46,269 nt of DNA, taken from NCBI GenBank assembly GCA_029553955.1, contig JAKPJZ010000101.1, positions 1-46,269 on the forward strand. The letters run 5' to 3'. The notes beneath the pieces are model-generated. The model ran no database searches. It was given only the letters and a program-made list of their open reading frames with translations, and was not told where the DNA came from. The stretch comes from Chloroflexota bacterium. Lineage in GTDB: Bacteria > Chloroflexota > Anaerolineae > SpSt-313. A program made the translations under genes and the position numbers. Positions 21,863 through 30,483 of the stretch are shown piece by piece. Position 1 is the first letter of the stretch; each line of letters begins with the position of its first letter.

Positions 21863-22960
21863 TTGGCGAGTCTGCCCGTCGCGGACGGGCTGTCGATGGC
21901 TGAGGCGCCGGCGCAGCGCGTGGTGATCGTGGGTGCCGGGGCGATGGGGTCGTTGGTGGGGGCGCGGCTGGCGCAGGCCGGCGTGCCCGTGACGTTGCTC
22001 GGCCGGCCGGAGCCGATGCGCGCCGTGCAGGAGCGTGGCCTCGTGCTCGAACGGCACTGGCGCCGGCCCCTTGTGCTGCGTGGCTTGCGTGCGGCCGCCG
22101 GTTGGGGCGAGCTGGCCGCCGAGGAGATCGACGCCATCGGCCTGGCCATCCTGACCACCAAGGTCCACGACACGCAGTTGGCCGTGGCCGACCTGGCGGC
22201 CGAACTGGCGCCGCAGGTGCCGTTGGTCGTGCTGCAGAACGGCGTCGGCGGGGCCGAGATCGCCCGCGCCGAGATCGGCAGCCGGCCGCTCTTGGCCGCG
22301 GTGAGCACCATGGTGGCCAGCCAGCCGCGCCCGGGCGTCGTACGCTCGTGGAGCCCGCGCGGCGGGCTGGGGCTGGCCCCAGTGCAGGCGCCAGCGAAGC
22401 TGCTGTTCCATACCGCGCGCCTCCTGGCCTCGAGCGGCCTCCCCGTCCAGACGTACGCCGGCTATCGGGCCATGGCCTGGTCAAAGCTGCTGCTCAACAT
22501 CCTGGGCAACGCCGTGCCGGCGGTGGTTAGCCGGTCGCCGGAGCGCGTCTTTGGCGACCTGCCCCTCTGCCGCCTCGAGTTGGCGGCCTTTCGCGAGGCG
22601 CTGGCGGTGATGCGTGCCCTCGGCCTGGAGCCGGTGCGCCTGTCCGGCTACCCGGTGCCGGCGGTTGCCTGGGCCATCGGCCGGTTGCCCGTGCCCATCC
22701 TGCACCGCTTCCTGCCGCGCCTGGTGGGTGGCGGGCGCGCCGGCAAGAAGCCCTCACTGCAGATGGACCTGGAGCGCGGCCGGCGCGCATCGGAGGTCGA
22801 GTTCCTCAACGGCGCCGTCGTGCGCGCCGGGCGCGAGCTGGGTGTGCCCGTGCCCGCCAACGCCCTCATCCACCGCACCCTCGCCGCCATGGCCCAGGGC
22901 ACCATTCCCCGCGACGCCTACGCCGGCAACCCTCACGGCCTGCTCGCCCCACTGCGCTAG
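21863..22960 (+). CDS. Ketopantoate reductase-like protein (ApbA/PanE family)
   Basis: The 365-residue protein belongs to the family that reduces 2-dehydropantoate to pantoate with NADPH. The dinucleotide motif RVVIVGAGAMGSLVGARLA stands at about residues 19-37. The conserved TKVHDTQLA with the active-site Lys follows, then VVLQNGVGG, and the C-terminal domain has MAWSKLLLNILGNA and the SLQMDLERGRRASEVEFLNG segment with the catalytic Glu/Asn surroundings. The length is somewhat above the usual 300. TTG 21863 has GGGAG 9 nt upstream; ATG 21896 is possible but has no clear ribosome site. No pantothenate genes are nearby, and the family includes enzymes for other 2-keto acids, so the substrate is open. 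Confidence 0.85.
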   Translation: MASLPVADGLSMAEAPAQRVVIVGAGAMGSLVGARLAQAGVPVTLLGRPEPMRAVQERGLVLERHWRRPLVLRGLRAAAGWGELAAEEIDAIGLAILTTKVHDTQLAVADLAAELAPQVPLVVLQNGVGGAEIARAEIGSRPLLAAVSTMVASQPRPGVVRSWSPRGGLGLAPVQAPAKLLFHTARLLASSGLPVQTYAGYRAMAWSKLLLNILGNAVPAVVSRSPERVFGDLPLCRLELAAFREALAVMRALGLEPVRLSGYPVPAVAWAIGRLPVPILHRFLPRLVGGGRAGKKPSLQMDLERGRRASEVEFLNGAVVRAGRELGVPVPANALIHRTLAAMAQGTIPRDAYAGNPHGLLAPLR

Positions 22961-23204
22961 CAGCCTGTCGGAGAAAACCCCTCATGGATCAAAGCCGGGC
23001 AGTGGCGGAGCAGAGTGTCCGGCTGCTACCAGGATGATGAGGGTAACGGGATGGTTCTCTGACAGCCTGCTAGGGAACGATTCACCGCAGAGGACGCAGA
23101 GGATTCAGGTGAGCCTTCTGGAGAAGCAACGCTCGACGGGCGAAGCCCCCTCAATACTCCAGAACCTCTGCGCTCTCTGCGTCCTCTGCGGTGAACCGTT
23201 CCCT
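22957..23204. repeat. Two adjacent imperfect palindromes
   Basis: First: AGCAGCCTGTCGGAGAA near 22957-22974 against its near-complement at 23053-23071. Second: arms 23072-23102 and about 23174-23204, carrying TTCACCGCAGAGGACGCAGA and complement, related to the element at 21738-21816. They fill the gap between two converging genes, and the second ends at the stop codon of the membrane protein. Confidence 0.75.
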
Positions 23205-24015
23205 ACCCCAGGTAGGCGATGAGTGCGAGGATGGCCGCTGCCACAATGGCGAATTCGACGGCGACCTGTGGGCGCAGCCGGCCCCAGAAGTGTTGCTGGA
23301 TGATGCCGGTGGCCCCATAGAAGACGAGCAGGAGCAGGAAGGCGCTGACAAGCGGCGAGAGTATCCCCCTGCTCAGCGTCCAGGCCACCTCGCCGAGCAT
23401 CAGCCCCACGAGCAGGGCGCTGCCCCAGATGCGGCGGTTCGAGGCACGGGTGGTCTCGAACAGGTGCAGCGCCAGGGCCACGCTCGCGAAGGTGACCAGC
23501 GCCGGGGTGAGCAGCTCGCGGGCAGGCAGCCGGTAGGCGACGATAAACGCCGCCAGCGCCAGGCCGTAGGTCACGGCATTCAGCCCCAAGAGCGAGACCT
23601 CGAACCAGCGGCCGCTGGGGTCGAGGGTGTGCAACTGGGCGACGACGAGCAGCCCCAGCACGCCCGCGGCCGCCGCCAGCCCCAGCACCTGCGGCCAGAC
23701 CCCGCTCAGCTCCTCAAAGAGGCCAAAGGCAACCAAGACAAAGATGCCTGGCAGGATCCAGAAGGGGATGGTACGGGCCAAGCCGGCGCCCACCAGGCGC
23801 GGGTCGGCGCGCAGGATGCTGTCGATGCCGATGCAGGCGAAGAACAGCACGACGAGGCTCACCTGGCGCGCAGGGGTCAGCGTGATGCTGATCGGCGCGA
23901 GGGAGCCTGGGAGATGGAAGGCGAGCACCGGGGAAGGCAGCGGCACGTACGACGAGACGCCCAGCCCCACCACGACCAGTCCGAGCAGTATCCCCAAGCG
24001 TTCCAGCCGTCGCAC
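23203..24015 (-). CDS. Polytopic membrane protein of unknown function (DUF5656-like)
   Basis: The 270-residue protein has about eight hydrophobic helices (near residues 7-25, 50-68, 82-100, 108-128, 142-162, 170-188, 196-214 and 218-236, and one at the C-terminus). The segment LLLLVFYGATGIIQQHFWGR near the end resembles uncharacterised Chloroflexota membrane proteins (DUF5656 type, from memory, not searched). It starts at GTG 24015 with AAAGGA upstream. No enzymatic motif is visible. It is a single gene between repeats, with no operon partner. Confidence 0.7.
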   Translation of the reverse strand: MRRLERLGILLGLVVVGLGVSSYVPLPSPVLAFHLPGSLAPISITLTPARQVSLVVLFFACIGIDSILRADPRLVGAGLARTIPFWILPGIFVLVAFGLFEELSGVWPQVLGLAAAAGVLGLLVVAQLHTLDPSGRWFEVSLLGLNAVTYGLALAAFIVAYRLPARELLTPALVTFASVALALHLFETTRASNRRIWGSALLVGLMLGEVAWTLSRGILSPLVSAFLLLLVFYGATGIIQQHFWGRLRPQVAVEFAIVAAAILALIAYLG

Positions 24016-24098
24016 AGGCCGCGAATCCTTTCCCTGGCGCAGAAGAGATGGTGAGCATTGTATGGTGGTGGTGGTGAACTGTCAAAAAGGGGTGTCAG

Positions 24099-24146
24099 GG
24101 GGTGTGGTCTGAGTAACGCCAACTGGCGTTACTCAGACCACACCCC
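24099..24146. repeat. 48-bp palindrome at the edge of the catabolic island
   Basis: Perfect 23-bp arms 24099-24121 and 24124-24146 (GGGTGTGGTCTGAGTAACGC and complement) with a 2-nt centre. The GGGGTGTGG ends resemble the GGGGTTTG ends of the two larger palindromes. It ends 5 bases from the stop of the last gene of the leftward catabolic operon and may terminate it. Confidence 0.9.
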
Positions 24147-24150
24147 TGCA

Positions 24151-24969
24151 TCAACCAAGCAGTTGCCCCATCCGGTTGCGTGTGAGCTGTGCGGCGGGAT
24201 CGGGGTCAATCGTATAGTCCCAACTGAGTTCGGCTGATATGAAACCTTCGTAGCCCACCGCTCTGAGGGCGTGCATGAAGGGCTGGAAGTCAAAGCTGCC
24301 ATCGCCTGGGATGAGGTGCTGGTCTCGCTTGCCGTTGTTGTCGTCGAGATGCACGTGGAACAGCCTGTCGCCAAGCATATGGACCGCTTGCACCGCCGAT
24401 TCCCCCACCACATGGGCGTGGCCATTGTCGAGCACGACGCCAAGGTTGACCAGGCGCAACTCGCTGATCATGCGCATGGCGTCGCCGGTAGTGGCCAGCA
24501 GATCGGTTTCATAGCGATCCGCCGGTTCGACGGCGATGCGGATGTTGTGGCGCAGGGCAAACTCGCAGATCGAGGCCAGGCTCTGGGCCAGGCGCGCCCA
24601 GGCATCCGCCACCGCCTGGCCGTACAGGCTGTGGCCGGGGCAGACGCTGACGATAGGCGCGCCTAGGGCCGCAGCCGTCTCAATGCTATCCTGGATATAG
24701 GCCACGCTATCGGCGCGGATGGTCTCGTTGTTGCTGCAGAGGCAGGTCGGATAGCGGAACTGGGCCGGAATGAACGACGCCACGGCCAGTTGCTCGCGCT
24801 CGAGCAGCCGGCGCAGGCTGGCTAGCTCGTCTCGGCTGAGGTCCCGGCGATAGGCATGAGGACGCCCACCCCAGATATCGATGCCTTCATAGCCGGCCTG
24901 CGCCGTGCGGCGGATAGCTTCATCTAGCGGGTAGTTGAGATAGACAAAGCTCGATAGCGCCGTCTTCAT
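24151..24969 (-). CDS. TIM-barrel sugar isomerase/epimerase family protein
   Basis: A 272-residue AP-endonuclease-2-type TIM barrel (IolE/IolI/tagatose-epimerase superfamily). Metal-ligand motifs: the Glu in IAVEPADRYE, Asp-His in VLDNGHAHV, His in FHVHLDDNNGKRDQHLIPGDG, and the last Glu in FISAELSWD. These bind a divalent metal that catalyses proton transfer between sugar or cyclitol carbons. The ATG overlaps the stop of the next upstream gene, a paralogue, by 4 nt. Last gene of the leftward operon. The exact substrate cannot be read from sequence. Confidence 0.88.
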   Translation of the reverse strand: MKTALSSFVYLNYPLDEAIRRTAQAGYEGIDIWGGRPHAYRRDLSRDELASLRRLLEREQLAVASFIPAQFRYPTCLCSNNETIRADSVAYIQDSIETAAALGAPIVSVCPGHSLYGQAVADAWARLAQSLASICEFALRHNIRIAVEPADRYETDLLATTGDAMRMISELRLVNLGVVLDNGHAHVVGESAVQAVHMLGDRLFHVHLDDNNGKRDQHLIPGDGSFDFQPFMHALRAVGYEGFISAELSWDYTIDPDPAAQLTRNRMGQLLG

Positions 24970-25847
24970 ATGCGCACACCATCGATGAGCGCTTGGAAGT
25001 ATGCTCTAGCCTTGACCGCTTCCTCGAGGATGTTGTCCGCACCCGATATGTCGATCACGACAGTGCCGTCGAAGCCCGCCAGCTTGAGGCTGCGGATCAC
25101 GGCTTGGAAATCGATCGTACCCTTGCCTGGCGCATAGTGGTGAGCCTGCGATCCATCGTTGTCGGACAGATGCACCAACTTGATCAGCCCGCTCAGCTTG
25201 GGGATGACCAGCGCCAGGTACTCCTTGCCAGCATGGACATGGGCCACATCGAGGATCACGCCCATATTATCCGCACCTGTCTCACGGATCAGGTTCATGA
25301 TGGCATCGGTCGAGCCGAAGACATCGTTCGCCCGGGTCTCGATGATCAGGGTCAGCCCTTTGCGCTGGGCGATGGCTGCACATCGGCCGACGATGTCTAC
25401 AGCGTTGGCCCAGAACCCGGGCCATGAAAAGTCATCACTGACGCTTACTGCGGTTGGCGGGCCTCCGACGTAGAGCTCCGTGCCTTCGGGGCGGATCTCT
25501 GGCGGCATGTAGCCGCAGATCGAGACAAGCGGCGCTCCCAGCTCGGCGACGAGGTCAGTGATGGAGTCAAAGTCCTGGATTGCCTTCTCCTTGAGCGACC
25601 TATCCAGGCTAAACATCTTCTCTTCCACTGCCATAATGGAGGGGACCGTCATCCCGTAGCGCCCAAGAATTGCTTGCATCTGCTTCAGATCGCGGCGGTG
25701 CGCATCGATCAACTCGTCATAGAACTCGAGTTCGATGGCTTTGAAGCCGGCTTGCCCCACAATCTCCATGCCTTTGAGATGGTCTGTGGGTGAGGGCGGG
25801 ATGCCGAACAGGGTAATCGGAATCGTGTAGCCACAGGCGATGTTCAT
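24966..25847 (-). CDS. TIM-barrel sugar isomerase/epimerase family protein, second copy
   Basis: A 293-residue member of the same superfamily as the following gene but clearly divergent. Metal-site motifs: LIIETRAND (Glu), VILDVAHVHAG (Asp, His), KLVHLSDNDGSQAHHYAPGKG and TVVIDISG, where the last ligand is Asp rather than the more common Glu. ATG 25847 has GGAGGAG 8 nt upstream. Two adjacent paralogues may act in successive steps or form a heteromer. It follows the LarA-like gene by 38 nt in one operon. Confidence 0.87.
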   Translation of the reverse strand: MNIACGYTIPITLFGIPPSPTDHLKGMEIVGQAGFKAIELEFYDELIDAHRRDLKQMQAILGRYGMTVPSIMAVEEKMFSLDRSLKEKAIQDFDSITDLVAELGAPLVSICGYMPPEIRPEGTELYVGGPPTAVSVSDDFSWPGFWANAVDIVGRCAAIAQRKGLTLIIETRANDVFGSTDAIMNLIRETGADNMGVILDVAHVHAGKEYLALVIPKLSGLIKLVHLSDNDGSQAHHYAPGKGTIDFQAVIRSLKLAGFDGTVVIDISGADNILEEAVKARAYFQALIDGVRI

Positions 25848-25885
25848 ACTGTAATCTCCTCCAGTTCATTCTGTCTGCCTGATGC

Positions 25886-27151
25886 CTATTGCTCGAGGAT
25901 GGGAACGATTTCGGCGCTCTGGCGCAGGATGCCAATCCGGAGCCCTGGAGATGCAGCTAGCCGCGACCGCACATAGTCGTCAAGGCGCGCGGGCGAGACG
26001 TGTCGGAAACCCATGCGCTCGCAGAGCTCGGGCGACAGGCCATCCGAGGCAATGGTGATGGCCATTTTCTGCTTGAGATCGTTAATGACGATGGCCTCTG
26101 CACCGGTCAGCGGATCGGGCACCTTGTGCGCATGCAGCAGGGGCCAGATTTCACCGTTCGTCATCTTGCCCACATAGTCGGCCAGCTCAGGGTGACTGCC
26201 ACTGACGCCTTCCACACAGCCAGATACCAGCACGATCTCGCCGCCCACCTGGGTACTCAGCTCTGCGGCAAAGATGCCCTTGTCGGCTTGGAAAAAGTCC
26301 AAATCGACCGGTGCCGTGCTGCTGATGGTCATATCTGCCAGGCAGGGGATGCTAACGCCATAGACCTGCCGGGACTTGTCGACGGCGACGCGGTGCGCCT
26401 GCACAAAGTGGCCGGCCACGGCGTCGACCAAGAGGCCGTCACGATTAAGGATGACCTGGACGACAAAGTCCAGGCCGATCCGCTCGGCGAAATCCTCCAT
26501 CTCGCGGCGCATCTCAGTGTCGACCCTACCGAGTGAAGGATCGCGCGAGCCGAGAAAGTGCATCTGCGCCACGGTTTCTTCGCCGGCGACCCCGGGAAGC
26601 ACAGCCTTGGCGCCAGCGCTCCACCCGGTAGGGTGGTGTGGGATAACGTTGCCCACGGCGATGCGGAAATCCGCCGCGATCACGTGCTTGTTGACCAGTA
26701 TCCGTGTGCCCCGTTTGGTGACGCCGTACTCGACCAAGTTCGCAGGATCCTTATAGTGGTGCGGCAGCACCTTGATCCGCGACATCACGGGCACGCCGTA
26801 TTTCTCCTCTAGTTCGGCCTCGGTCATCGGGCGGTGCGTGCCGGAGGCGATAATGACTTGAATATCGCTGTCCGGGATGCCAGCCCGGTTCAACTCATCC
26901 AGAAGAACTGGCAGGATCTGCTTGGTGGGCGTGACCCGCGTATTATCATCAGCAATGATGATAGCCCTCTGCCCAGGATGCACCAGATGCCCCAGGGTGG
27001 GGGCACCGATGGGGTTGGCCAGCGCCCGGCGCAGCACCCCCGCCATGTTCGCAGCGGGGGCCACGTTGTTCGGAGCCACATCGAAGGCCAGATTCTCGCT
27101 GGGGATATCCACGTTCAGGATGCGATCCACGTATGGTATGCCGAGATGCAC
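25886..27151 (-). CDS. LarA-family (nickel-pincer) 2-hydroxyacid racemase/epimerase-like protein
   Basis: The 421-residue LarA homologue resembles enzymes that racemise or epimerise 2-hydroxyacids by hydride transfer to a lysine-bound Ni-pincer nucleotide. Motifs: DDNTRVTPTK (N-domain), SGTHRPMTEAE (proton-relay His) and IPHHPTGWSAGAKAVLPG, where the Lys that tethers the cofactor is kept. The site reads GWSAGAK rather than the more usual GxSGGxK. GTG 27151 is preceded by GGAGGG at 6 nt; the ATG at 27169 would place that ribosome site inside the gene. No larB/C/E cofactor genes occur in the window, so the pincer would have to come from elsewhere. Operon neighbours suggest a sugar-acid substrate (inferred). 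Confidence 0.88.
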   Translation of the reverse strand: MHLGIPYVDRILNVDIPSENLAFDVAPNNVAPAANMAGVLRRALANPIGAPTLGHLVHPGQRAIIIADDNTRVTPTKQILPVLLDELNRAGIPDSDIQVIIASGTHRPMTEAELEEKYGVPVMSRIKVLPHHYKDPANLVEYGVTKRGTRILVNKHVIAADFRIAVGNVIPHHPTGWSAGAKAVLPGVAGEETVAQMHFLGSRDPSLGRVDTEMRREMEDFAERIGLDFVVQVILNRDGLLVDAVAGHFVQAHRVAVDKSRQVYGVSIPCLADMTISSTAPVDLDFFQADKGIFAAELSTQVGGEIVLVSGCVEGVSGSHPELADYVGKMTNGEIWPLLHAHKVPDPLTGAEAIVINDLKQKMAITIASDGLSPELCERMGFRHVSPARLDDYVRSRLAASPGLRIGILRQSAEIVPILEQ

Positions 27152-27179
27152 AGTGCTCCCTCCTGGCATGCTGATTCAG

Positions 27180-28106
27180 CTAACGGATACCGGTGAGTGC
27201 GGCGAGCAGTGGTATCGTGGCAAACGAGAGGGGCACCGACAGAAACGCCCCGGTGGCGGCCAACCGTGTATCGGCGTCATATTGCTGCGCCATCACGGTT
27301 GCGACGATCGAAGCGGGCATGGCCGCCTCCATCACGACGATGGCCGCCGGAACGTCTGCGAGCTTTAGTCCACAAGCCAGTAGCCACGCGGCCGCAGGCA
27401 CGACGGCCAGGCGCCCTAGAAGGTACGCCGTGAGCGGCAACAACTCACCGATGCGGACCTTGCTCGGTTCGGCCAATGCCCCCACCAGAAGCAAAGACAG
27501 GGGCATGGTCGCATCGCCCAGGATTGCGATCGCATCGGCTGGCCATCCGGACAGGGGCAGCCCCAGAGCGGACCAGGCCGCGCCCAAGAGAGCGCCCCAT
27601 ATCACCGGATTAAGAAACACTTCGCGCCAGGGCAGCGTCCGTGAGGAGCGGCCGTAGCCCCAGGGCGCCAACACGACGAGAACCAGGCTCATCCCAGCAT
27701 CGTAGCTCACGGCGAACGGGCTCCCCGCGGCTCCCCACAGGGCGGTGCATACCGGAAACCCTACAAAGGAGGTGTTCGACAGGGCTACGTTGACCCTGAC
27801 CACACTCGCCTGCTCGGGACTGAGTCTGAACAGGCGGCCCAACCCTGCGCCAAGCACGTATCCCAACAGCGGGACCAGAATGCCGCAGATGAACACGAGC
27901 CCGCCCTGGTGCACCAGGCTCGAGAGGCTGCCTCGGCCCATAGAAACGAAGAGCATGATCGGCAGGGTGACCTGCAGAATCAGCACCTTGAGCTGCTCAA
28001 TGCCCGATTTCGTGATGATGCCCAGCAGGCGACAGATAACGCCTACCCCCACGAGCAGCAGGATCTTGGCTAGCGGCTGCAAGAGGCCGGAATCCATGAA
28101 AGTCAT
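27180..28106 (-). CDS. AEC-family (auxin efflux carrier-type) transporter
   Basis: A 308-residue membrane protein with eight to ten helices. The N-terminal block is KILLLVGVGVICRLLGIITK and the central one ALSNTSFVGFPVC. The asparagine- and glycine-rich break in the middle of the helix block (NTSFVGFP) is typical of AEC carriers, which export or exchange organic acids such as malate in bacteria. It starts 3 nt after the URO-D-like gene's stop and ends 10 nt before the LarA ATG reading, so it is embedded in the operon. It may export an acidic end product or import a hydroxyacid for the LarA-like enzyme. Confidence 0.87.
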   Translation of the reverse strand: MTFMDSGLLQPLAKILLLVGVGVICRLLGIITKSGIEQLKVLILQVTLPIMLFVSMGRGSLSSLVHQGGLVFICGILVPLLGYVLGAGLGRLFRLSPEQASVVRVNVALSNTSFVGFPVCTALWGAAGSPFAVSYDAGMSLVLVVLAPWGYGRSSRTLPWREVFLNPVIWGALLGAAWSALGLPLSGWPADAIAILGDATMPLSLLLVGALAEPSKVRIGELLPLTAYLLGRLAVVPAAAWLLACGLKLADVPAAIVVMEAAMPASIVATVMAQQYDADTRLAATGAFLSVPLSFATIPLLAALTGIR

Positions 28107-28109
28107 CTC

Positions 28110-29183
28110 TCAGGGCCTGCAGTGATCGCTGAACCAGCGCGCGATTTCGTCGGGTATTTCGTAGTCATTGAACCCGATCATGACGGCGAGGCCGGCCGCC
28201 GGCAGCTCTTGTAGGCACAGGTCGGCTGTCTCCGTATCGAAGGCCACGAGCAGCAGTGGTTTCTCGCGCAGCACGCGCCGGGCTGCAGCGAGAGTAATAT
28301 CCAGGGACGGCCCGCCGAGCGTGTGCTCCAGGGTGAGCTGGATCGCGGTCAGTTGCTGCAGCGTGAGCAGATTGGCGATCTGATGGTGTTCGGTGCTGTG
28401 CATGTGAAAAGAGTGGTATGGGAAACGGCTGGCGATCTGCTGATCGAACGGCAGGGCGAACCGCTTGTACATCTTGGGCGAGATCAGTGCCGAGACATCG
28501 TTCTGCGGCGTGATGGCACAGCCGGGCGCCCACATCTTCATACGCGTGCAATAGCCGCCATGGAAAGGCGGTATCACTTCGAGGACCGCCTGCGCGATGC
28601 CGACCCAAAGATCCGTGAGCTCACCGAGGATCCTGGTGACCTCATCGGGCGCCTCGATCAGATCGATGCTCATCTGCTGCGGAGTGCGCATCGCGGCGAG
28701 GACGTCGAGGGGACCTCTCATCTGGGGCAGGGCAACAGGGAAGCGCCCGTTGGCCAGCGTGACGAGGGCTCGCGTGAGATCGATCAGGCTGCGCAGCCAG
28801 GGGCTATCGCGGTCGAAAACGATTGGGCGACGGTCGGTATAGCTCTCGATGGCCGGCCCCGCCCACAGCGAGCCAGGATGGGCGACGACGGGGCAGCCGG
28901 CGATGGCCTCGACCCAAGGTATGCCGAACGCCGGCGCAAAAGGGGTGATGACATCACTGACCAACTGCGATTCACATCGGTGCCAGCGCTCCACGTGGGG
29001 CAGGAACAAATCAGGCCTGAGCTGCTCCGGCGAGATGGGGTTGCCGTTGCCCACCCGCTCCAAGAACTCGGGGAGGGGTGGTATGTCGGGCTCCCATAGC
29101 GGGCCGATCAGCGGTCGACCCGTTGGCTCGCGCTTCAGCCAAGTGTTGTAGCGGGCGATGCGCTTTGAGATTGGGATGGACAT
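28110..29183 (-). CDS. Uroporphyrinogen-decarboxylase-fold protein (methyltransferase-like)
   Basis: A 357-residue protein of the URO-D superfamily, which includes HemE and the MtaA/CmuA corrinoid methyltransferases. Seen: LPQMRGPLDVLAAMRTPQQM, HGGYCTRMKMWAPG, LPFDQQIASRFPYHSFHMHSTEHH with clustered His residues, and AVMIGFNDY near the end. True HemE hallmarks are missing, so haem synthesis is unlikely. ATG 29183 has GGGAGA 8 nt upstream; the frame is open further but without a better start. Many Chloroflexota and Firmicutes sugar islands carry such genes with unknown function. Demethylation of an O-methylated substrate is one possibility. Confidence 0.78.
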   Translation of the reverse strand: MSIPISKRIARYNTWLKREPTGRPLIGPLWEPDIPPLPEFLERVGNGNPISPEQLRPDLFLPHVERWHRCESQLVSDVITPFAPAFGIPWVEAIAGCPVVAHPGSLWAGPAIESYTDRRPIVFDRDSPWLRSLIDLTRALVTLANGRFPVALPQMRGPLDVLAAMRTPQQMSIDLIEAPDEVTRILGELTDLWVGIAQAVLEVIPPFHGGYCTRMKMWAPGCAITPQNDVSALISPKMYKRFALPFDQQIASRFPYHSFHMHSTEHHQIANLLTLQQLTAIQLTLEHTLGGPSLDITLAAARRVLREKPLLLVAFDTETADLCLQELPAAGLAVMIGFNDYEIPDEIARWFSDHCRP

Positions 29184-29334
29184 TCTCTTGTCTCCCGCAG
29201 GCCCGTGCGCCCTGGAGAGGTTGCGCATGGCTCGCCAACTCTGCATCGGAACTGCCCAGTGGAGTTGCCCACATCGAACGCCCGCGCCGCCGCCCGTCAC
29301 CGCATTCCAGAGCACAGCATTGGGCATGATACAA

Positions 29335-30402
29335 CTAGCCCTTGGCCCTAATCAGTTGCGTGGCGTTGATGTGGGCCATAGCGGTAGACAACGCAGCGTA
29401 AGCTGGCTCGAACTCGATCTCCTCACCGAGCGTAACTGGTGGGTCTGCGTTGGTCACATCTAGGACCAGGTGGTCTGAACTGGCTCCCACAAGGGTCACG
29501 CCTTCCCGCAGCGGGCGCAGGCCCTCCACGTGCAAATCCTGCTCGCCAATGGCCAGAATCGCTCGCCGCCGTGGCCCTAAATCTACCCAGTGAGGGATTC
29601 GCCCAAAAGGATCCGGCATGCGCACCCCCTCTGGCAGAGAGGGCTTGGTCTGCACTTCGATCACTCGAGCCATGATGCGGAAGGCGTTCTTATGAGGGGG
29701 CGGCAACGACCACCCGCTCGCCCAGTCGCGCCCCAGGAGAATCGCTTCACCGATGCGGAGTTGGTTCACACGGGAAGGCATCCTGCTGCGTTCGACCAGA
29801 GGCAGGCTGGCACTGTGGCCTCCCGAGATCACGGAGAAGCGCAGCCCCAATGCGCGCTCCACTTGCTCAGCCACGGTCACCAGCATCTGCGTGTTCTCGC
29901 GCGTGGGGGCCACACCCGCAATGCAGCCGACGTTGGTGCCCAGGCCGGCCAGTTCTATGCCCGGCAGATCCAGCATATCCCTGACCGCATCGATTATTCG
30001 CTCGGGCATGATCCCTTCCCGGCGGTCGCCCATCTCCACCATCAGGATCACCCGGTGCATGACCCCCTGTGCTTGTGCCGCACGGGCTAGCGAGCACACG
30101 GTCTCTACTTCCGAATTGAGGCTGAATTGTGTCAGCGCCACCACTGCCGCGGCTTCGCTGGGGCTTGGCAGCCTGAGCAGCATAATGTTCGAAGTGATGC
30201 CAGCCTCTCGCATCCTGCGTACATTAGCCAGGCGCGAGTCGGCAAGCATGCTTACCCCGCCCTCCAGCATGGCCCGCGCAACGTCAGGATGACCACAGCA
30301 AGCCTTAGTCACGCCCGCCACACCAATGCCATAGATTGCGCAGGTGTTGACTATAGCTCGGGTGTTCTGACGGATCTGCGTGCAGTCGATGTGGATCTGC
30401 AT
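29335..30402 (-). CDS. PLP-dependent racemase, ornithine/alanine racemase-like
   Basis: A 355-residue fold-III PLP enzyme. The Schiff-base lysine lies in GVAGVTKACCGHPDVARAML (about residues 27-46). The TIM-barrel continues with ILMVEMGDRREGIMPE, which in this family contacts the phosphate and pyridine. A C-terminal beta domain follows (GEQDLHVEGLRPL...). It is closest in look to the ornithine-racemase/YhfX branch rather than to biosynthetic Alr: no MAVVKANAYG motif. It likely interconverts D and L forms of an amino acid or amino-alcohol released from the island's substrate (inferred). Second gene of the leftward operon, 81 nt after the ROK regulator. Confidence 0.85.
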   Translation of the reverse strand: MQIHIDCTQIRQNTRAIVNTCAIYGIGVAGVTKACCGHPDVARAMLEGGVSMLADSRLANVRRMREAGITSNIMLLRLPSPSEAAAVVALTQFSLNSEVETVCSLARAAQAQGVMHRVILMVEMGDRREGIMPERIIDAVRDMLDLPGIELAGLGTNVGCIAGVAPTRENTQMLVTVAEQVERALGLRFSVISGGHSASLPLVERSRMPSRVNQLRIGEAILLGRDWASGWSLPPPHKNAFRIMARVIEVQTKPSLPEGVRMPDPFGRIPHWVDLGPRRRAILAIGEQDLHVEGLRPLREGVTLVGASSDHLVLDVTNADPPVTLGEEIEFEPAYAALSTAMAHINATQLIRAKG

Positions 30403-30483
30403 GATACGACCCTGGCCTCAGGTTGGTAAATCCGAACCCAATAGATCAATAGGGATCAAGACCTGGCAACAGTCTCAATTGAG

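Noticed and set aside
28110..29183. Haem biosynthesis HemE
   Set aside because: Only the URO-D fold is shared; HemE signature motifs are missing and no haem genes are near.
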